DNA of 64,000 bases. Source: Arsukibacterium sp. MJ3 (GTDB lineage: Bacteria; Pseudomonadota; Gammaproteobacteria; Enterobacterales; Alteromonadaceae). Within the stretch, counting starts at the first letter, position 1, and each line of letters starts with the position of its first letter. Positions 9,603 through 19,682 of this stretch are shown here, piece by piece. The notes beneath the pieces are model-generated. The model ran no database searches. It saw only the letters and a program-made list of their open reading frames with translations, and had not been told where the DNA came from. The translations under genes were made by a program, and so were the position numbers. The stretch covers positions 40,087-104,086 of the forward strand of contig NZ_LAHP01000015.1 in the NCBI RefSeq assembly GCF_000987765.1. The letters run 5' to 3'.

Positions 9603-10433
9603 CTAATCGTAAATAGTGGCAATAGGCTGTCGTTTATGTTGTGTTTTTAGGTAAATACTGATTAAGCGTGCAACTACCTTTGGCGCTACGGCTTTGCCTT
9701 CCAAAAAGTCATCAATTTGCTCGTAGCTTAAACCCAGTGCTGCTTCATCGGCTTTTTGCGGGCTTAAGCACTCTAAATCAGCGGTGGGGGTTTTAACCAC
9801 GAGTTGCTCGGGTGCACCCAGCTTAGCGGCTACAGCTCTTACCTGGCGCTTACTTAAACCAAATAGCGGTGCTAAATCGCAGGCACCATCACCCCACTTG
9901 GTGTAAAAACCGGTAATGTTTTCTGCCGAATGGTCGGTGCCTAACACCAGGCCATTATTTAGTGCAGCAATATGATATTGCGCTATCATCCGGCTGCGGG
10001 CTTTAATATTGCCTTTGGCAAAATCGGCTTTAGCCTCAGTAATATCTGCCTTACCATCGCCAGCAAGCGCCTGCAGCGTAGCACCATGTAAGGCATCGGT
10101 TGCCGCTTTAATATTGACACTAATGGCGGTAGTGGGCGCAATAAAGCTAAGCGCTAACTGTGCTTCCTCTTCATCGCGCTGGCTACCATAGGGTAGTCTA
10201 ACCGCAATAAACTGGTAGCCACCACCCTGTTCCTCATTTAATTCATTAACGGCTAGTTGAGCCAGTCGACCACAAGTGGTGGAATCAACGCCGCCACTGA
10301 TCCCCAAAACCAGGCATGTCATGCCTGAGCTTCGTAATTGCTGTTTAATGAAATTAACCCGGCGGCTAATTTCAACATTGGTATCTATTTCTGGTAATAC
10401 CCGCATCTGGGCAATAATGTGTGCTGCTTGCAT
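9603..10433 (-). CDS. nadE: NAD synthetase, ammonia-dependent
   Basis: Makes NAD from deamido-NAD, ATP and ammonia in the last step of NAD synthesis. The 276-residue protein has the PP-loop motif SGGVDS at 46-51, the downstream [31 protein letters not shown] region typical of NadE (substrate binding near the P1 and P2 loops), and a C-terminal KTPTADLE segment. It lacks an N-terminal nitrilase/glutaminase domain, so it is the short NH3-using form, like E. coli NadE (275 residues). It is divergent from glnB and stands alone; a perfect inverted repeat follows its stop. Confidence 0.93.
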   Translation of the reverse strand: MQAAHIIAQMRVLPEIDTNVEISRRVNFIKQQLRSSGMTCLVLGISGGVDSTTCGRLAQLAVNELNEEQGGGYQFIAVRLPYGSQRDEEEAQLALSFIAPTTAISVNIKAATDALHGATLQALAGDGKADITEAKADFAKGNIKARSRMIAQYHIAALNNGLVLGTDHSAENITGFYTKWGDGACDLAPLFGLSKRQVRAVAAKLGAPEQLVVKTPTADLECLSPQKADEAALGLSYEQIDDFLEGKAVAPKVVARLISIYLKTQHKRQPIATIYD

Positions 10434-10510
10434 GCTAGTTAGCCCTTAGTTAAAAAATGCAAATTATTTTAACGTATCTGAGCGAAATAGGATCAACTAA
10501 TTGCCGCTAA

Positions 10511-10918
<408 letters not shown>

Positions 10919-10950
10919 CAATGTTAATGTTTAATTAACGTTAAGACGTT

Positions 10951-12120
10951 ATGCCAAATTATAAATTGAAATTACTCACTACCGCCTTATTAAGCTTAAC
11001 CCTGTTTATTGGCTGTAATACTGCACGCTTACCGGCTAATGTCTTAGCCCCGCTGCCCTATTCAGCTGCATTAGCCACTGCAGAGGCTAAAGTACCTACT
11101 CTTGAAGATATATTCACACTCTCTGTCGAGCAGCAGGCTGAATTTTTAGCTTACTTTACCGCTCCCGAGCGACAAACCATTGCTGCTCATGAGCGGTTAT
11201 ATCAGTTTTTAGAAAGAAAAATATCGGGGTTTGATTATCAGGGAAAAAATCATACGGCATCACAAGCTTATGCACTAAATAGTGGCAACTGCATGTCGTT
11301 AGCGGTATTGACGAAAGCGTTGGCAGACATAGCAGGGATTGAAGTAAAGTTTCAAAGTATTGTCTCTGCCCCAGTGTACAGCATAGAGAACGATCTAATG
11401 CTGACATCAGATCATGTACGTACTTTTTTATACGATCCCGCTGCGTTGTCACCAGAAGGGAAGCATTATCAGGCGCAATCGATAATTATTGTCGATTATA
11501 TGCCTACTGCCGGTTATCGCATGACTGGTCCCCGAATTTCAAATGATACGTTTTTTGCCATGTTTTATCGTAATCTTGCTGCAGATGCGCTGTTAGCAGA
11601 GCAATATGAGCAAGCTCTGGCCTTAATGCGCACGGCGTTAGCACTAGCGCCGACTTATGGTGCAGCTATTAACCTGACCGCTGTAGTGCATCGGCGCTTA
11701 GATTACCCGGCTTTAGCGCAGCAGTTTTATCAGTATGGCTTGGATGTGTCTGAAAGTAAGGCCGCATTAATAAGCAATTTTGCAGTATTAAAGCAGAGTA
11801 TCGGTGATAAAGTGGGCGCCGACGCATTATTTGAGTATTTAGCAACTTTGGATGAACATGATCCTTATCAATGGTATGTATTAGGTAAAACGGCATCGCA
11901 ACAGCAAAATTATTCTGAGGCGTTAACGTATTTTAAAAAGGCCACTCAACAAGCCCCTTATATCCACCAGTTACAATTAGAACTAGCGTTAGCCTATTTC
12001 CAAAATAACCAGCTTAAGTTAGCGTATCAGACGATGATTAAAGCTACTGAGCTGGCTGCTGGAAACGGTATGCAACTTCGCTATTATGCCAAACTTGAAG
12101 CGATAAAATTGCAGCAATAA
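10951..12120 (+). CDS. Lipoprotein with transglutaminase-like and TPR domains
   Basis: Predicted lipoprotein of 389 residues, function unknown. The signal peptide ends in a lipobox-like FIG-Cys22. Residues about 95-200 resemble a transglutaminase/cysteine peptidase-like core: NSGNCMSLAVLTKALAD with Cys114, and DHVRTFLYDP with His155 and a nearby acidic residue. From about residue 205 to the end there are TPR-like helical repeats (EQALALMRTALALAPTYGAA, SEALTYFKKATQQAPY). It starts 32 bases after glnB and lies 11 bases before an exported M28 peptidase, so the two probably form an envelope-protein operon. The catalytic assignment is by motif pattern only. Confidence 0.6.
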   Translation: MPNYKLKLLTTALLSLTLFIGCNTARLPANVLAPLPYSAALATAEAKVPTLEDIFTLSVEQQAEFLAYFTAPERQTIAAHERLYQFLERKISGFDYQGKNHTASQAYALNSGNCMSLAVLTKALADIAGIEVKFQSIVSAPVYSIENDLMLTSDHVRTFLYDPAALSPEGKHYQAQSIIIVDYMPTAGYRMTGPRISNDTFFAMFYRNLAADALLAEQYEQALALMRTALALAPTYGAAINLTAVVHRRLDYPALAQQFYQYGLDVSESKAALISNFAVLKQSIGDKVGADALFEYLATLDEHDPYQWYVLGKTASQQQNYSEALTYFKKATQQAPYIHQLQLELALAYFQNNQLKLAYQTMIKATELAAGNGMQLRYYAKLEAIKLQQ

Positions 12121-12131
12121 GCTAACCAACT

Positions 12132-13034
12132 ATGCCAGCCATTATTTTGTTGTGTTTAATGTTATGCGCTGGTAGCGCTCAAGCTCAATGGCTAGTAGAT
12201 ATACAAACGCTTAGCTCTGCTGCTATGCAAGGCCGTCAAACCGGTACGGCAGGCGCTGAGCTGGCTCGGCAGTTTATTCAGGAACGTTACGTAAATCTAT
12301 CCCTGGCAGGGTTTACCCCAAACTACCAACACAGATTTAACTATGGTTTTGGGCAAAATAAAGTTGCTATTAATATGGTGGGTTATAGGCAAGGTTGCAC
12401 TTATCCCGAACACTTCATTGTAGTTACTGCACACTACGATCATCTGGGCACACAAGGGCGCAAAGTATTTTATGGTGCAGACGATAATGCCTCTGGCGTA
12501 GCCACCATGCTAGAGCTAGCCGCCAGGCTTAGTGTAGTTTGCCCAGCGTATTCCTATTTGTTTGTTGCTACTGACGCTGAAGAAGACGGCTTATATGGCA
12601 GTAAGGCGTTTGTTGCTGCACCGCCAGTACCGTTAAATCGCATAGTATTAAATTTGAATCTGGATATGCTTAGCCACCCTGATCAGCGCGGCAAACTTTA
12701 TCTTACCGGTGCCAGACATTTTCCTGAGCTAATAGCTGAGTTGGAGGCTGACTTTAGCAATATTCGGTTTTTGCATCATCGTGGCCCGCCGGGCAAGCTG
12801 CGCGATATACGGCGCCTCGATTGGCCAAATGCCAGTGATCATGGTCCCTTTCATCAGGCGGGTATAGCTTATTTGTTTTTCGGTGGTCAGGAACACGCTT
12901 ACTATCATACAACGGCAGATACCTGGCAGCGCATTAAGCCAGAGTTTCCTCAAAAGGCAATGCAGGCAATTTGGCAAACGGTGCAGTGGTTGGAACATCA
13001 ACCGCCAACGGTGTTACAACGTATTGTTGAATAA
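12132..13034 (+). CDS. Secreted M28-family zinc peptidase
   Basis: Exported aminopeptidase-like protein of 300 residues. The signal peptide MPAIILLCLMLCAGSAQA is cleaved near residue 18. The M28 metal ligands can be read in order: His101 (TAHYDHLG), Asp117 (GADDNASG), Glu150/151 (DAEEDGLYG), Asp178 (NLDML) and His259 (YYHTTADTW). The GADDNASGVA and DAEEDGLYGSKAF blocks are family hallmarks. The length indicates a single catalytic domain with no PA insert. It follows the TPR lipoprotein by 11 bases. The substrate is unknown; periplasmic or secreted peptide cleavage is inferred. Confidence 0.82.
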   Translation: MPAIILLCLMLCAGSAQAQWLVDIQTLSSAAMQGRQTGTAGAELARQFIQERYVNLSLAGFTPNYQHRFNYGFGQNKVAINMVGYRQGCTYPEHFIVVTAHYDHLGTQGRKVFYGADDNASGVATMLELAARLSVVCPAYSYLFVATDAEEDGLYGSKAFVAAPPVPLNRIVLNLNLDMLSHPDQRGKLYLTGARHFPELIAELEADFSNIRFLHHRGPPGKLRDIRRLDWPNASDHGPFHQAGIAYLFFGGQEHAYYHTTADTWQRIKPEFPQKAMQAIWQTVQWLEHQPPTVLQRIVE

Positions 13035-13052
13035 ACGCCTATTGATGCTTAA

Positions 13053-14594
13053 CTACCAGTCAAAACTTAACTGATCTTTCGATGGCAACTTTTTGCGTGT
13101 TACTGGCCGCTTGCGGCTGGCATGGCGGCCAATAACCGCTTTTTTCTGCTGTTGCCATGCTCCTCGCTGCTGACTATGCAGCCAATGGCTAAGTTTTGCT
13201 CTGGCCTGTTGCTGCGCTTGCTGTAAATCTACTATCGGCGCCGGATAATTACTGCCTATGATACAACCATATTGCTGTTGCAACGTTAGCGGCATTAACC
13301 ACGGGCTATGCAGCCAACCATTAGGTACTTGCCTCAGTTCAGGCAACCACTGGCGAATAAACTGGCCATCAGGATCCTTTAACTGACTTTGTTTTAACGG
13401 GTTATACATGCGGTTGGGGTTAATACCCGTGGTGCCGGCTTGCATTTGAATTTGCGGGTAATGAATGCCCGGTTCATAGTCAACAAAACATTGGGCTAAA
13501 TGCAGTGCTACCGGCCGCCAGTGTAACCACAAATGGTAACTGGCAAAAGCGACTAACATAGCGCGGCCACGAAAGTGCAGCCAGCCAGTAGCCAGCAAAC
13601 AACGCATTGCCGCGTCAATAAGCGGATAGCCGGTATGACCGCTTTGCCAAGCGGCAAATAGCGCGGGGTTAAAATCGGCTTCGCGCATGCCATCAAAGCC
13701 ACGATGCATATTGCAAAACTCAATGGCCGGTTCGTCTTCCAGTTTTTGGATAAAATGACAATGCCAGCGTAAGCGGCTAAAAAACGCCTGTAAACCTTGT
13801 TTATGTATAGTATTAGTTTGTTGTTTTGTTGCTAGCAGGCTGTGCTGTTGCAACTGGCGCAAACTAAGCTGGCCATAACTAATGTGCGGGCTTAACCTGG
13901 AGCAGCTGTTAGTTGCTTTGGCTGGTAGTGAAATATGCTGCCGGTAATAGCGGCTGCGCTGCATAATAAAACCGCTGAAAGTCGCTGCTGCCTCAATAGG
14001 CTGCTGCAGTCGGGAAATTGGCGGTAAGTCCCGCTTACGCTGCGGTACTATCGACGTCAAATTGACGGTGGCCAAGTTGATTGACGTGACATTGGTTGGT
14101 GCCGCAATGAGCCAGGGCAACGATGTTGGTGTCGGGCAAAGTGGTGACTTTAACCAGCTATCGGCTAACTCAAACCAGTTATCCCGATTGGCTAACTGTC
14201 GAAACACGGCAAATTGGCGATACTGCTGCCAGGGAATTTGTAGGTTTTGCAGTAGTTTAGCTACCGCAAGGTCACGCTGGTACGTCCATAAATTACCCGT
14301 TTCTTCATGGCTATATACCGCCGTAATCGAAAACTGCTGACAAAGTTGGCGCAGCACCGAGGTAGCTGCTCCTTTTATCACTATCAACGGTTGACCCAGT
14401 TTATTAAGCTGCTGCTCAAGTTGCTGCAGGGCTGGCGCAATATACTGCCAATGGCGCAACGAGGCATCGGGTTGCTGCCAATAATCGGGTTCAATAATAT
14501 AAATGGGCAGCACGGCACCTTGTTGTGCGGCATGCCATAATGGCTGATGATCGTCTACGCGCAGGTCACGCTTAAACCATACCAGGCTGGTCAT
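13053..14594 (-). CDS. Divergent photolyase/cryptochrome
   Basis: FAD-binding photolyase/cryptochrome protein, 513 residues. The N-terminal alpha/beta antenna domain starts [18 protein letters not shown], and the C-terminal FAD domain contains [39 protein letters not shown]. The segment that in class I enzymes reads about AANNGGWQWAASTG is here [17 protein letters not shown], so the usual Asn and Trp next to the flavin are replaced. This places it in a divergent photolyase branch whose activity I cannot name. It is the last gene of a three-gene operon, 6 bases after the Cry-DASH stop. The C-terminus is basic ([19 protein letters not shown]). Confidence 0.8.
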   Translation of the reverse strand: MTSLVWFKRDLRVDDHQPLWHAAQQGAVLPIYIIEPDYWQQPDASLRHWQYIAPALQQLEQQLNKLGQPLIVIKGAATSVLRQLCQQFSITAVYSHEETGNLWTYQRDLAVAKLLQNLQIPWQQYRQFAVFRQLANRDNWFELADSWLKSPLCPTPTSLPWLIAAPTNVTSINLATVNLTSIVPQRKRDLPPISRLQQPIEAAATFSGFIMQRSRYYRQHISLPAKATNSCSRLSPHISYGQLSLRQLQQHSLLATKQQTNTIHKQGLQAFFSRLRWHCHFIQKLEDEPAIEFCNMHRGFDGMREADFNPALFAAWQSGHTGYPLIDAAMRCLLATGWLHFRGRAMLVAFASYHLWLHWRPVALHLAQCFVDYEPGIHYPQIQMQAGTTGINPNRMYNPLKQSQLKDPDGQFIRQWLPELRQVPNGWLHSPWLMPLTLQQQYGCIIGSNYPAPIVDLQQAQQQARAKLSHWLHSQQRGAWQQQKKAVIGRHASRKRPVTRKKLPSKDQLSFDW

Positions 14595-14600
14595 TAATGC

Positions 14601-16010
14601 TTATTGTCCCGGGCCGGTTAGTTTTGCCAGCCAGTTATGCCAATGTCCGGGTACAGTAACGTGTGCTGCCGGTCGATGAATTAAACTGCCACTGGCGCTT
14701 AATTCTGGCAGCATAGCACGCACAAAATCACCATTACTATCATAAGAAATGGCTTGTTTTATAACATTAAACTGGCGCTCACCGCTGTTGCCACTGCCGG
14801 CAATATAGGACCAGTTCCCCCAGTTACTGGCCACATCATAATCCAGTAGCCGCTGCTCAAAATAAGCCGCGCCCAGCCGCCAGTCTATGCCAAGATCGTG
14901 AATAAGATAACTTGCCACATTCTGGCGGCCGCGGTTACTCATTAAACCGCTGGCATTTAGCAACCGCATATTGGCATCAATAAAAGGCACGCCACTCTGC
15001 CCGGCACACCAATTGTTAAACTTAAGTTGCTGCTTGTTATTCAGGCTGGGTTTACTGAAATCCAGCGGACCTTTAATAGCATTTTTACTAAACCAGGATT
15101 TACCGTATTTACGAAATTGCCAGCGGAAGAACTCGCGCCACAGCAACTCGAATTTCAACCAGTAGGTAGATTCATTAGTAAGCTGTTGTTGTTCAAACTG
15201 CACAATTTGTTGCCAACAAAAACGTACTGAAAGACTGCCGGTAGCCAGCGCGGCTGAAAACTTACTGGCGTAGTAGTCACCTAGCAAGCCGTTACGACTG
15301 GTTTTGTAATGACTAATGGCCGCATGCTGCCAGATATAATCGTTAAGTCGCTGTAGCGCCTGCTGCTCTGAGCTACCTGCTGACAAAGACGTTTGGCGAA
15401 AAGGCGCCAGCTGCATAAAACTTTCGCTAAAGGGTGCTGTTTCAACCGGCGTAAGCCACTGCTGACCAGGCTGAGGCTGGAATGGCGGCAGTGCAGCAGT
15501 AACAAGCAGTAGTGGTTCACGTTGTTTACGAAATGCACTAAAACTGTCTGGCAAACGGGGTAATTCTGGCGCCAATTCAGCACTGCCCAGCAGGCTGTTG
15601 ATATCAAGAGTTGTTACTGCAAAGCGTTCGCTTAGCAAAGCAATTGTTTGCTGTTCGCGATAACCATGCGGTGTGGCAGCTAAAATGTCAGTTACCTGCA
15701 GCGACCTAGCCAGGGTACTTATTTCAGTGGCAGGCTCGCCAAACAAGGTTATAAGGCCTATATCGAATTGTTCAAGCGCCTGGGCAGTGTGGTCAATTAA
15801 CTGTAATTGTTGCTGCAACCGCTGTAAATTAGCGCGCTGCAGGCCATATTGGCGACTAAAGTACGCGGCTTTGTCCAGACACACCACCGCAACTAACTGC
15901 TGAGGATTTTGCCCTGTCGCATCACCATTATTATTATCAGCAGTGCCACTGAACAGTAGTGGGTTATCATGTAAACGAAGTGCCTGATCTAGCAACACTA
16001 AACGGGTCAT
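14601..16010 (-). CDS. DASH-family cryptochrome
   Basis: Cry-DASH protein, 469 residues. Cry-DASH enzymes bind FAD and often repair cyclobutane dimers in single-stranded DNA. The antenna domain starts TRLVLLDQALRLHDNPLL. The FAD domain has the DASH-type blocks YWLKFELLWREFFRWQFRKYG, FIDANMRLLNASGLMSNRGRQNVASYLIHDLGIDWRLGA and ASNWGNWSYIAGSGNSG, keeping the Asn and Trp near the flavin. The start ATG overlaps the stop of the upstream FeS photolyase by four bases (ATGA), so they are translationally coupled. The second gene of a three-photolyase operon. Confidence 0.9.
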   Translation of the reverse strand: MTRLVLLDQALRLHDNPLLFSGTADNNNGDATGQNPQQLVAVVCLDKAAYFSRQYGLQRANLQRLQQQLQLIDHTAQALEQFDIGLITLFGEPATEISTLARSLQVTDILAATPHGYREQQTIALLSERFAVTTLDINSLLGSAELAPELPRLPDSFSAFRKQREPLLLVTAALPPFQPQPGQQWLTPVETAPFSESFMQLAPFRQTSLSAGSSEQQALQRLNDYIWQHAAISHYKTSRNGLLGDYYASKFSAALATGSLSVRFCWQQIVQFEQQQLTNESTYWLKFELLWREFFRWQFRKYGKSWFSKNAIKGPLDFSKPSLNNKQQLKFNNWCAGQSGVPFIDANMRLLNASGLMSNRGRQNVASYLIHDLGIDWRLGAAYFEQRLLDYDVASNWGNWSYIAGSGNSGERQFNVIKQAISYDSNGDFVRAMLPELSASGSLIHRPAAHVTVPGHWHNWLAKLTGPGQ

Positions 16011-17539
16011 AGTTGCTCCAGCTTAATCAGATACTCAGCGGCTTTATCACGCAGTGCCTGTTGTTGTTGCTTGTCTTTGTTGAACCAGTTTTTGTAAGAT
16101 AGCTGCATTCTGGCATTACCACCTAGTTTATCTTCGTTGCGAGCCAAAAAATCCCAATACAACACATTAAAAGGACAGGCTTTATCGCCAGTACTTTCTT
16201 TAACCTTATAATGGCAATGTTGGCAATAGTTGCTCATGCGATTTATATAAGCACCACTAGCGGCGTAAGGTTTAGACGCTAGCACGCCATCGTCAGCAAA
16301 TAAGGCCATGCCCAAAGTGTTAGGTAATTCTACCCATTCGTAGGCATCGGCATAAACGGCCAGATACCAGTCGGTAACTGCACTAACATCTAAGCCGCTG
16401 AGTAAAGCAAAATTACCGGTTATCATTAGTCGTTGAATATGGTGTGAGTAAGCGTGGGTCATGGTATGGCTTATAGCTTGTTGCATGCAGCGCATGTTGG
16501 TGTCGCCATGCCAGTAATAGCCGGGTAAGGGCCGGGTGGCATTTAAAAAATTACGCTCTTTATATTCGGGCATCAGTAACCAGTACAAGCCACGCACATA
16601 TTCACGCCAGCCAATCAATTGTCTGATAAACCCTTCGGCCGCATTAATAGCCACCTTGTCTTGCTGGTAGGCAGCTTCCACTTTCTGGCACATCCAGCGC
16701 ACGTCGAGTAGCCCACAATTAAGGTAAATAGAACAAATGCTATGAAATAAGAATGGCTCATTCATTACCATGGCATCCTGGTAGTCACCAAACTTGACCA
16801 GTTGCTCGGCCACAAAATGATTAAATGCCTCTCTTGCCTGCTTGCCTGTTACCGCATAACAAAAATTGTCTGTTGCGCCAGGGTGCTCAGCAAAATGTTC
16901 ACTGACCAGGGCCATAACCTCAAGGGTAATTGCATCCGGCGTAAAGTGCAGTGGCGCTATAGCTTTCAAGTTTGCCGGTGCGCTTTTGCGGTTGGCCTTG
17001 TCAAAATTCCATTGGCCACCAACGGGTTGCTGTTTACTGTCAAGTAATAAACCGGTGTAGCGGCGCATTTCGCGGTAAAAATATTCCATGCGCAGTTGTT
17101 TTCGACCATCAGCCCACTGAGCAAACATGGCCTTGCTACATAAAAACCTGTCGTCATCAAGAATATGCACTGGCAGTTCAAATGTTTGCTGCCAGCAAGT
17201 TATTTCTTGTTGTAGGCGATATTCGCCACATTCGGTTAGCATAATAGCGTTTAGGTGCGGCTGTTGCTTAAGGGTATGTTCAACTGCTGCGGTGATAGAG
17301 GCCATTGCGGGTTGCTGGTCGTAATGGTAATAACAAACCGTATAGCCTTGTTGGCGCAATACCTCTGCAAAGTGGCGCATAGCACTAAACAATAAAATAA
17401 TTTTATGTTTATGGTGTTTAACGTAGCTGGCTTCTTGCTTAACTTCGGCGATTAAAATGACATCATCAGTTTTTGCTTCACGCAACGCGGAAAGGGCTGG
17501 GCTGAGCTGATCCCCTAAAATAACGATAAGCTTGGCCAT
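16007..17539 (-). CDS. FeS-type (6-4) photolyase
   Basis: FeS-BCP (PhrB/CryB-like, formerly DUF523-type photolyase-related) protein of 510 residues. It starts AKLIVILGDQLSPALSAL, typical of this branch. The four cysteines known to bind a 4Fe-4S cluster in Agrobacterium PhrB are recognisable: one in NMRCMQQAISHTMTHAYSHHIQR, and three in SNYCQHCHYKVKESTGDKACPFN. Characterised members repair (6-4) photoproducts. It is the first gene of the operon, with a strong ribosome binding site (AGGAGAAAGG) before the ATG. It diverges from the ZrgA-like gene. (6-4) repair is inferred from the family. Confidence 0.88.
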   Translation of the reverse strand: MAKLIVILGDQLSPALSALREAKTDDVILIAEVKQEASYVKHHKHKIILLFSAMRHFAEVLRQQGYTVCYYHYDQQPAMASITAAVEHTLKQQPHLNAIMLTECGEYRLQQEITCWQQTFELPVHILDDDRFLCSKAMFAQWADGRKQLRMEYFYREMRRYTGLLLDSKQQPVGGQWNFDKANRKSAPANLKAIAPLHFTPDAITLEVMALVSEHFAEHPGATDNFCYAVTGKQAREAFNHFVAEQLVKFGDYQDAMVMNEPFLFHSICSIYLNCGLLDVRWMCQKVEAAYQQDKVAINAAEGFIRQLIGWREYVRGLYWLLMPEYKERNFLNATRPLPGYYWHGDTNMRCMQQAISHTMTHAYSHHIQRLMITGNFALLSGLDVSAVTDWYLAVYADAYEWVELPNTLGMALFADDGVLASKPYAASGAYINRMSNYCQHCHYKVKESTGDKACPFNVLYWDFLARNEDKLGGNARMQLSYKNWFNKDKQQQQALRDKAAEYLIKLEQL

Positions 17540-17696
17540 AAAACCTTTCTCCTCATACTGGTATTGTGCTGTACGCGAAGTTTTTCGCCTCAGATCAATG
17601 TTTTCAGTCTTTGCCAGGGTATTGCCGTTGTCAGATATTGCGCAGTTTTAACAAGCAGGTATGATAAGGAAAATTATTATTATCAGGATTTAAACT

Positions 17697-18290
17697 ATGT
17701 CACTATTTCGCCTAACTACTTTAGCTTATTACTGCGCTAATGCCCTGGTCGTAGGGGGGGTGTTACTCGCGTCGCCAACCTTGATAGCTCACCAAAAAGA
17801 CCAGCCTCATCAGCATGAGCATCAGCATGAGCATGACGATGACTTTACCAGCCCTGGTACGCATGTGCATGGCTTGGCAACTTTAACCATAGTGCTGGAG
17901 GGCAACGAGGCGATGGTGGCGCTGCAGTCGGCTGCTTACAACATTGTGGGTTTTGAACATGCGCCTAATAATAACGAACAACACCAGGAAATAGCCGCTG
18001 CGCTAGACATATTGCGCGAGGGCAATTGGTTTACCATTAACCCGGAGGCGGGCTGTGAGTTAAGTGAAGCGGATGCTAATACCGACTTAACGGCTAAAGT
18101 TAGCAGCAAACATGCTGACTTTTACGCAAATATTAGTTTAATTTGTCAGCAGCCAGCACGTTTTAATGAACTGACAGTCGGGTTGTTTAATTTGGTGCCG
18201 AGCTTAGAAAAAATCACAGTGCAATGGGTTATTAATGGCCAGCAGGGCGCAACTGAACTGAGTTTGGCGGGTAATGCTGTTATCTTTTAA
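17697..18290 (+). CDS. zrgA: ZrgA-like (DUF2796) exported metal-binding protein
   Basis: Exported His-rich protein, 197 residues, of the DUF2796/ZrgA type linked in Vibrio to zinc uptake. A signal peptide (about residues 1-31) is followed by a His/Asp cluster with repeated HEH triplets (HQHEHQHEHDDD) that could bind zinc. Then comes the DUF2796 block THVHGLATLTIVLEGNEAMVAL and the segment YNIVGFEHAP. Two cysteines are in the second half. It is followed by a strong terminator at 18307-18349 and converges on the DUF3299 gene. The ABC genes of the same system lie beyond. Zinc as ligand is inferred from the family. Confidence 0.78.
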   Translation: MSLFRLTTLAYYCANALVVGGVLLASPTLIAHQKDQPHQHEHQHEHDDDFTSPGTHVHGLATLTIVLEGNEAMVALQSAAYNIVGFEHAPNNNEQHQEIAAALDILREGNWFTINPEAGCELSEADANTDLTAKVSSKHADFYANISLICQQPARFNELTVGLFNLVPSLEKITVQWVINGQQGATELSLAGNAVIF

Positions 18291-18306
18291 ACTCATTATT
18301 TCTTAT

Positions 18307-18349
18307 AAAAAAGCCCCAGCGGCCTGTGGCATAGCGGGGGCTTTTTTTA
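18307..18349. terminator. Bidirectional intrinsic terminator
   Basis: GC-rich hairpin (AAGCCCCAGC paired with GCGGGGGCTT) flanked by A residues on the left and seven T residues on the right. It lies between the convergent zrgA-like and DUF3299 genes and can serve both. Confidence 0.85.
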
Positions 18350-18368
18350 TAATAACTACCGGTAATAA

Positions 18369-18914
18369 TTAGTAGGTGTATTCTTCAATAACATCCGCTT
18401 TTAAACTATAGGCGGCATTAGCAAGATCATGACTCATCGACTGAGTAGTAATGGTGCCAATTATCCAAAAGGGTGAGTAAATCATGTCGGCTTTCAGATT
18501 TTTAGCGCCGCTGACAAAAATAATCTGGTTCGGTGGTGGTGGTGGTACATGAATACAGGCCCCAAAGTAGGGTACCAGGAAAAAACTGGTTACATTTTGC
18601 TCATCGTCAAATTCCAGCGGCACAATAAAGCCTGGAATACGTACTTTGGTGTTATTAAATTCTTCTTTCACTTTGGCTGATTGTAAAATTTGTTCCCACT
18701 GTCCAGCTGCAGGATCGTCACCGTTGTAGTTATCATCAAACGGCGAAGACTGACTATAATCATGCTGCACTTCTGGCATCGCCATCAGCAACGCTAAATC
18801 CTCTTCCGGCATTAAATCAGTCCATTCGATAGTTTTTACTTCGTTGGCACTAAGTAACAAGCTAAAACTTGCGACCAACAGCATAGATAACGTAACAGAT
18901 AACTTATTAAGCAT
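18369..18914 (-). CDS. Exported DUF3299 protein
   Basis: DUF3299-family protein of 181 residues, function not established. A signal peptide covers about residues 1-23 (ends near LLLSANE). The family hallmark is FFLVPYFGACIHVPPPPPNQIIFV, with a single Cys and a five-proline run. Downstream is YSPFWIIGTITT, also typical. In many gammaproteobacteria DUF3299 genes sit with DUF2796, LolD-like ATPase and FtsX/MacB-like permease genes, as here, suggesting a shared role in metal handling. It is divergent from the ABC ATPase gene and convergent with zrgA. Confidence 0.78.
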   Translation of the reverse strand: MLNKLSVTLSMLLVASFSLLLSANEVKTIEWTDLMPEEDLALLMAMPEVQHDYSQSSPFDDNYNGDDPAAGQWEQILQSAKVKEEFNNTKVRIPGFIVPLEFDDEQNVTSFFLVPYFGACIHVPPPPPNQIIFVSGAKNLKADMIYSPFWIIGTITTQSMSHDLANAAYSLKADVIEEYTY

Positions 18915-18971
18915 TGGAGCTTACCTTCTTTATTTTGCATAATAGACACCAACTGATTTTGTGATCATAAC

Positions 18972-19682
18972 ATGACCGGGAATAAACCTGTGACTGACAA
19001 GCCGAAAATTCCTGCTATTGAACTCAAAAACGTGCTGTTTTATTACCAGCCGACGGCTTGGCAACTTAGTCTGCCACAGCTGATATTACAGCCCGGGCAG
19101 CATTTGTTTATCAAAGGCGCATCGGGCAGCGGAAAAACCACCTTACTTAACTTACTGGCGGGTATTATTGCCCCCAAGCAAGGCGACATTATACTTGGTG
19201 GTGCGCCATTTAGTCGTTTATCCGCAGCTAAACGCGACACGTTACGAGCAAAAAATATTGGCGTGGTCTTTCAGCAGCTCAATCTGATTTCATATTTATC
19301 GGTATTGGATAATGTGCTGCTAAGTGCCCATTTCGCCGGTATCAAGCCAGCAAAAAGCCGGCAACGTGCCAAGGTTTTATTGCAAAGCTTGGGATTAACA
19401 GCAGACATGCTTACTCAAAAAGCCGCATTACTTAGTGTAGGACAGCAGCAACGGGTTGCTATTGCCCGTGCGTTGCTAACGCAACCGGCCTTGTTAATAG
19501 CAGACGAGCCAACCTCTGCGCTGGATGCAGATAATCGGGATAGCTTTATGCGAATATTACTGGAGCAAGCTAATGCTTGTCAGACTACCGTGATTTTTGT
19601 CAGTCATGATGCCAATTTACGTCACTATTTTAACTTACAACTGGATATGCAAAATCTGGCAGCAGGAGCACAGCCATGTTGA
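18972..19682 (+). CDS. ABC transporter ATPase (LolD/MacB-like)
   Basis: ATP-binding subunit of 236 residues. Walker A reads GASGSGKTTLL, about residues 47-57. The Q-loop segment is VVFQQLNLISYLSVLDN, the signature is LSVGQQQRVAIARALL (LSxGQ-type with Val), Walker B is LLIADEPTSALD, and the switch His is in FVSHD. It belongs to the MacB/LolD class that works with FtsX-type permeases. It overlaps the permease gene by 7 bases. It is probably the energy subunit of the zinc-linked Zrg-type system encoded around it, rather than LolD itself, because LolC/LolE partners are absent. Confidence 0.85.
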   Translation: MTGNKPVTDKPKIPAIELKNVLFYYQPTAWQLSLPQLILQPGQHLFIKGASGSGKTTLLNLLAGIIAPKQGDIILGGAPFSRLSAAKRDTLRAKNIGVVFQQLNLISYLSVLDNVLLSAHFAGIKPAKSRQRAKVLLQSLGLTADMLTQKAALLSVGQQQRVAIARALLTQPALLIADEPTSALDADNRDSFMRILLEQANACQTTVIFVSHDANLRHYFNLQLDMQNLAAGAQPC

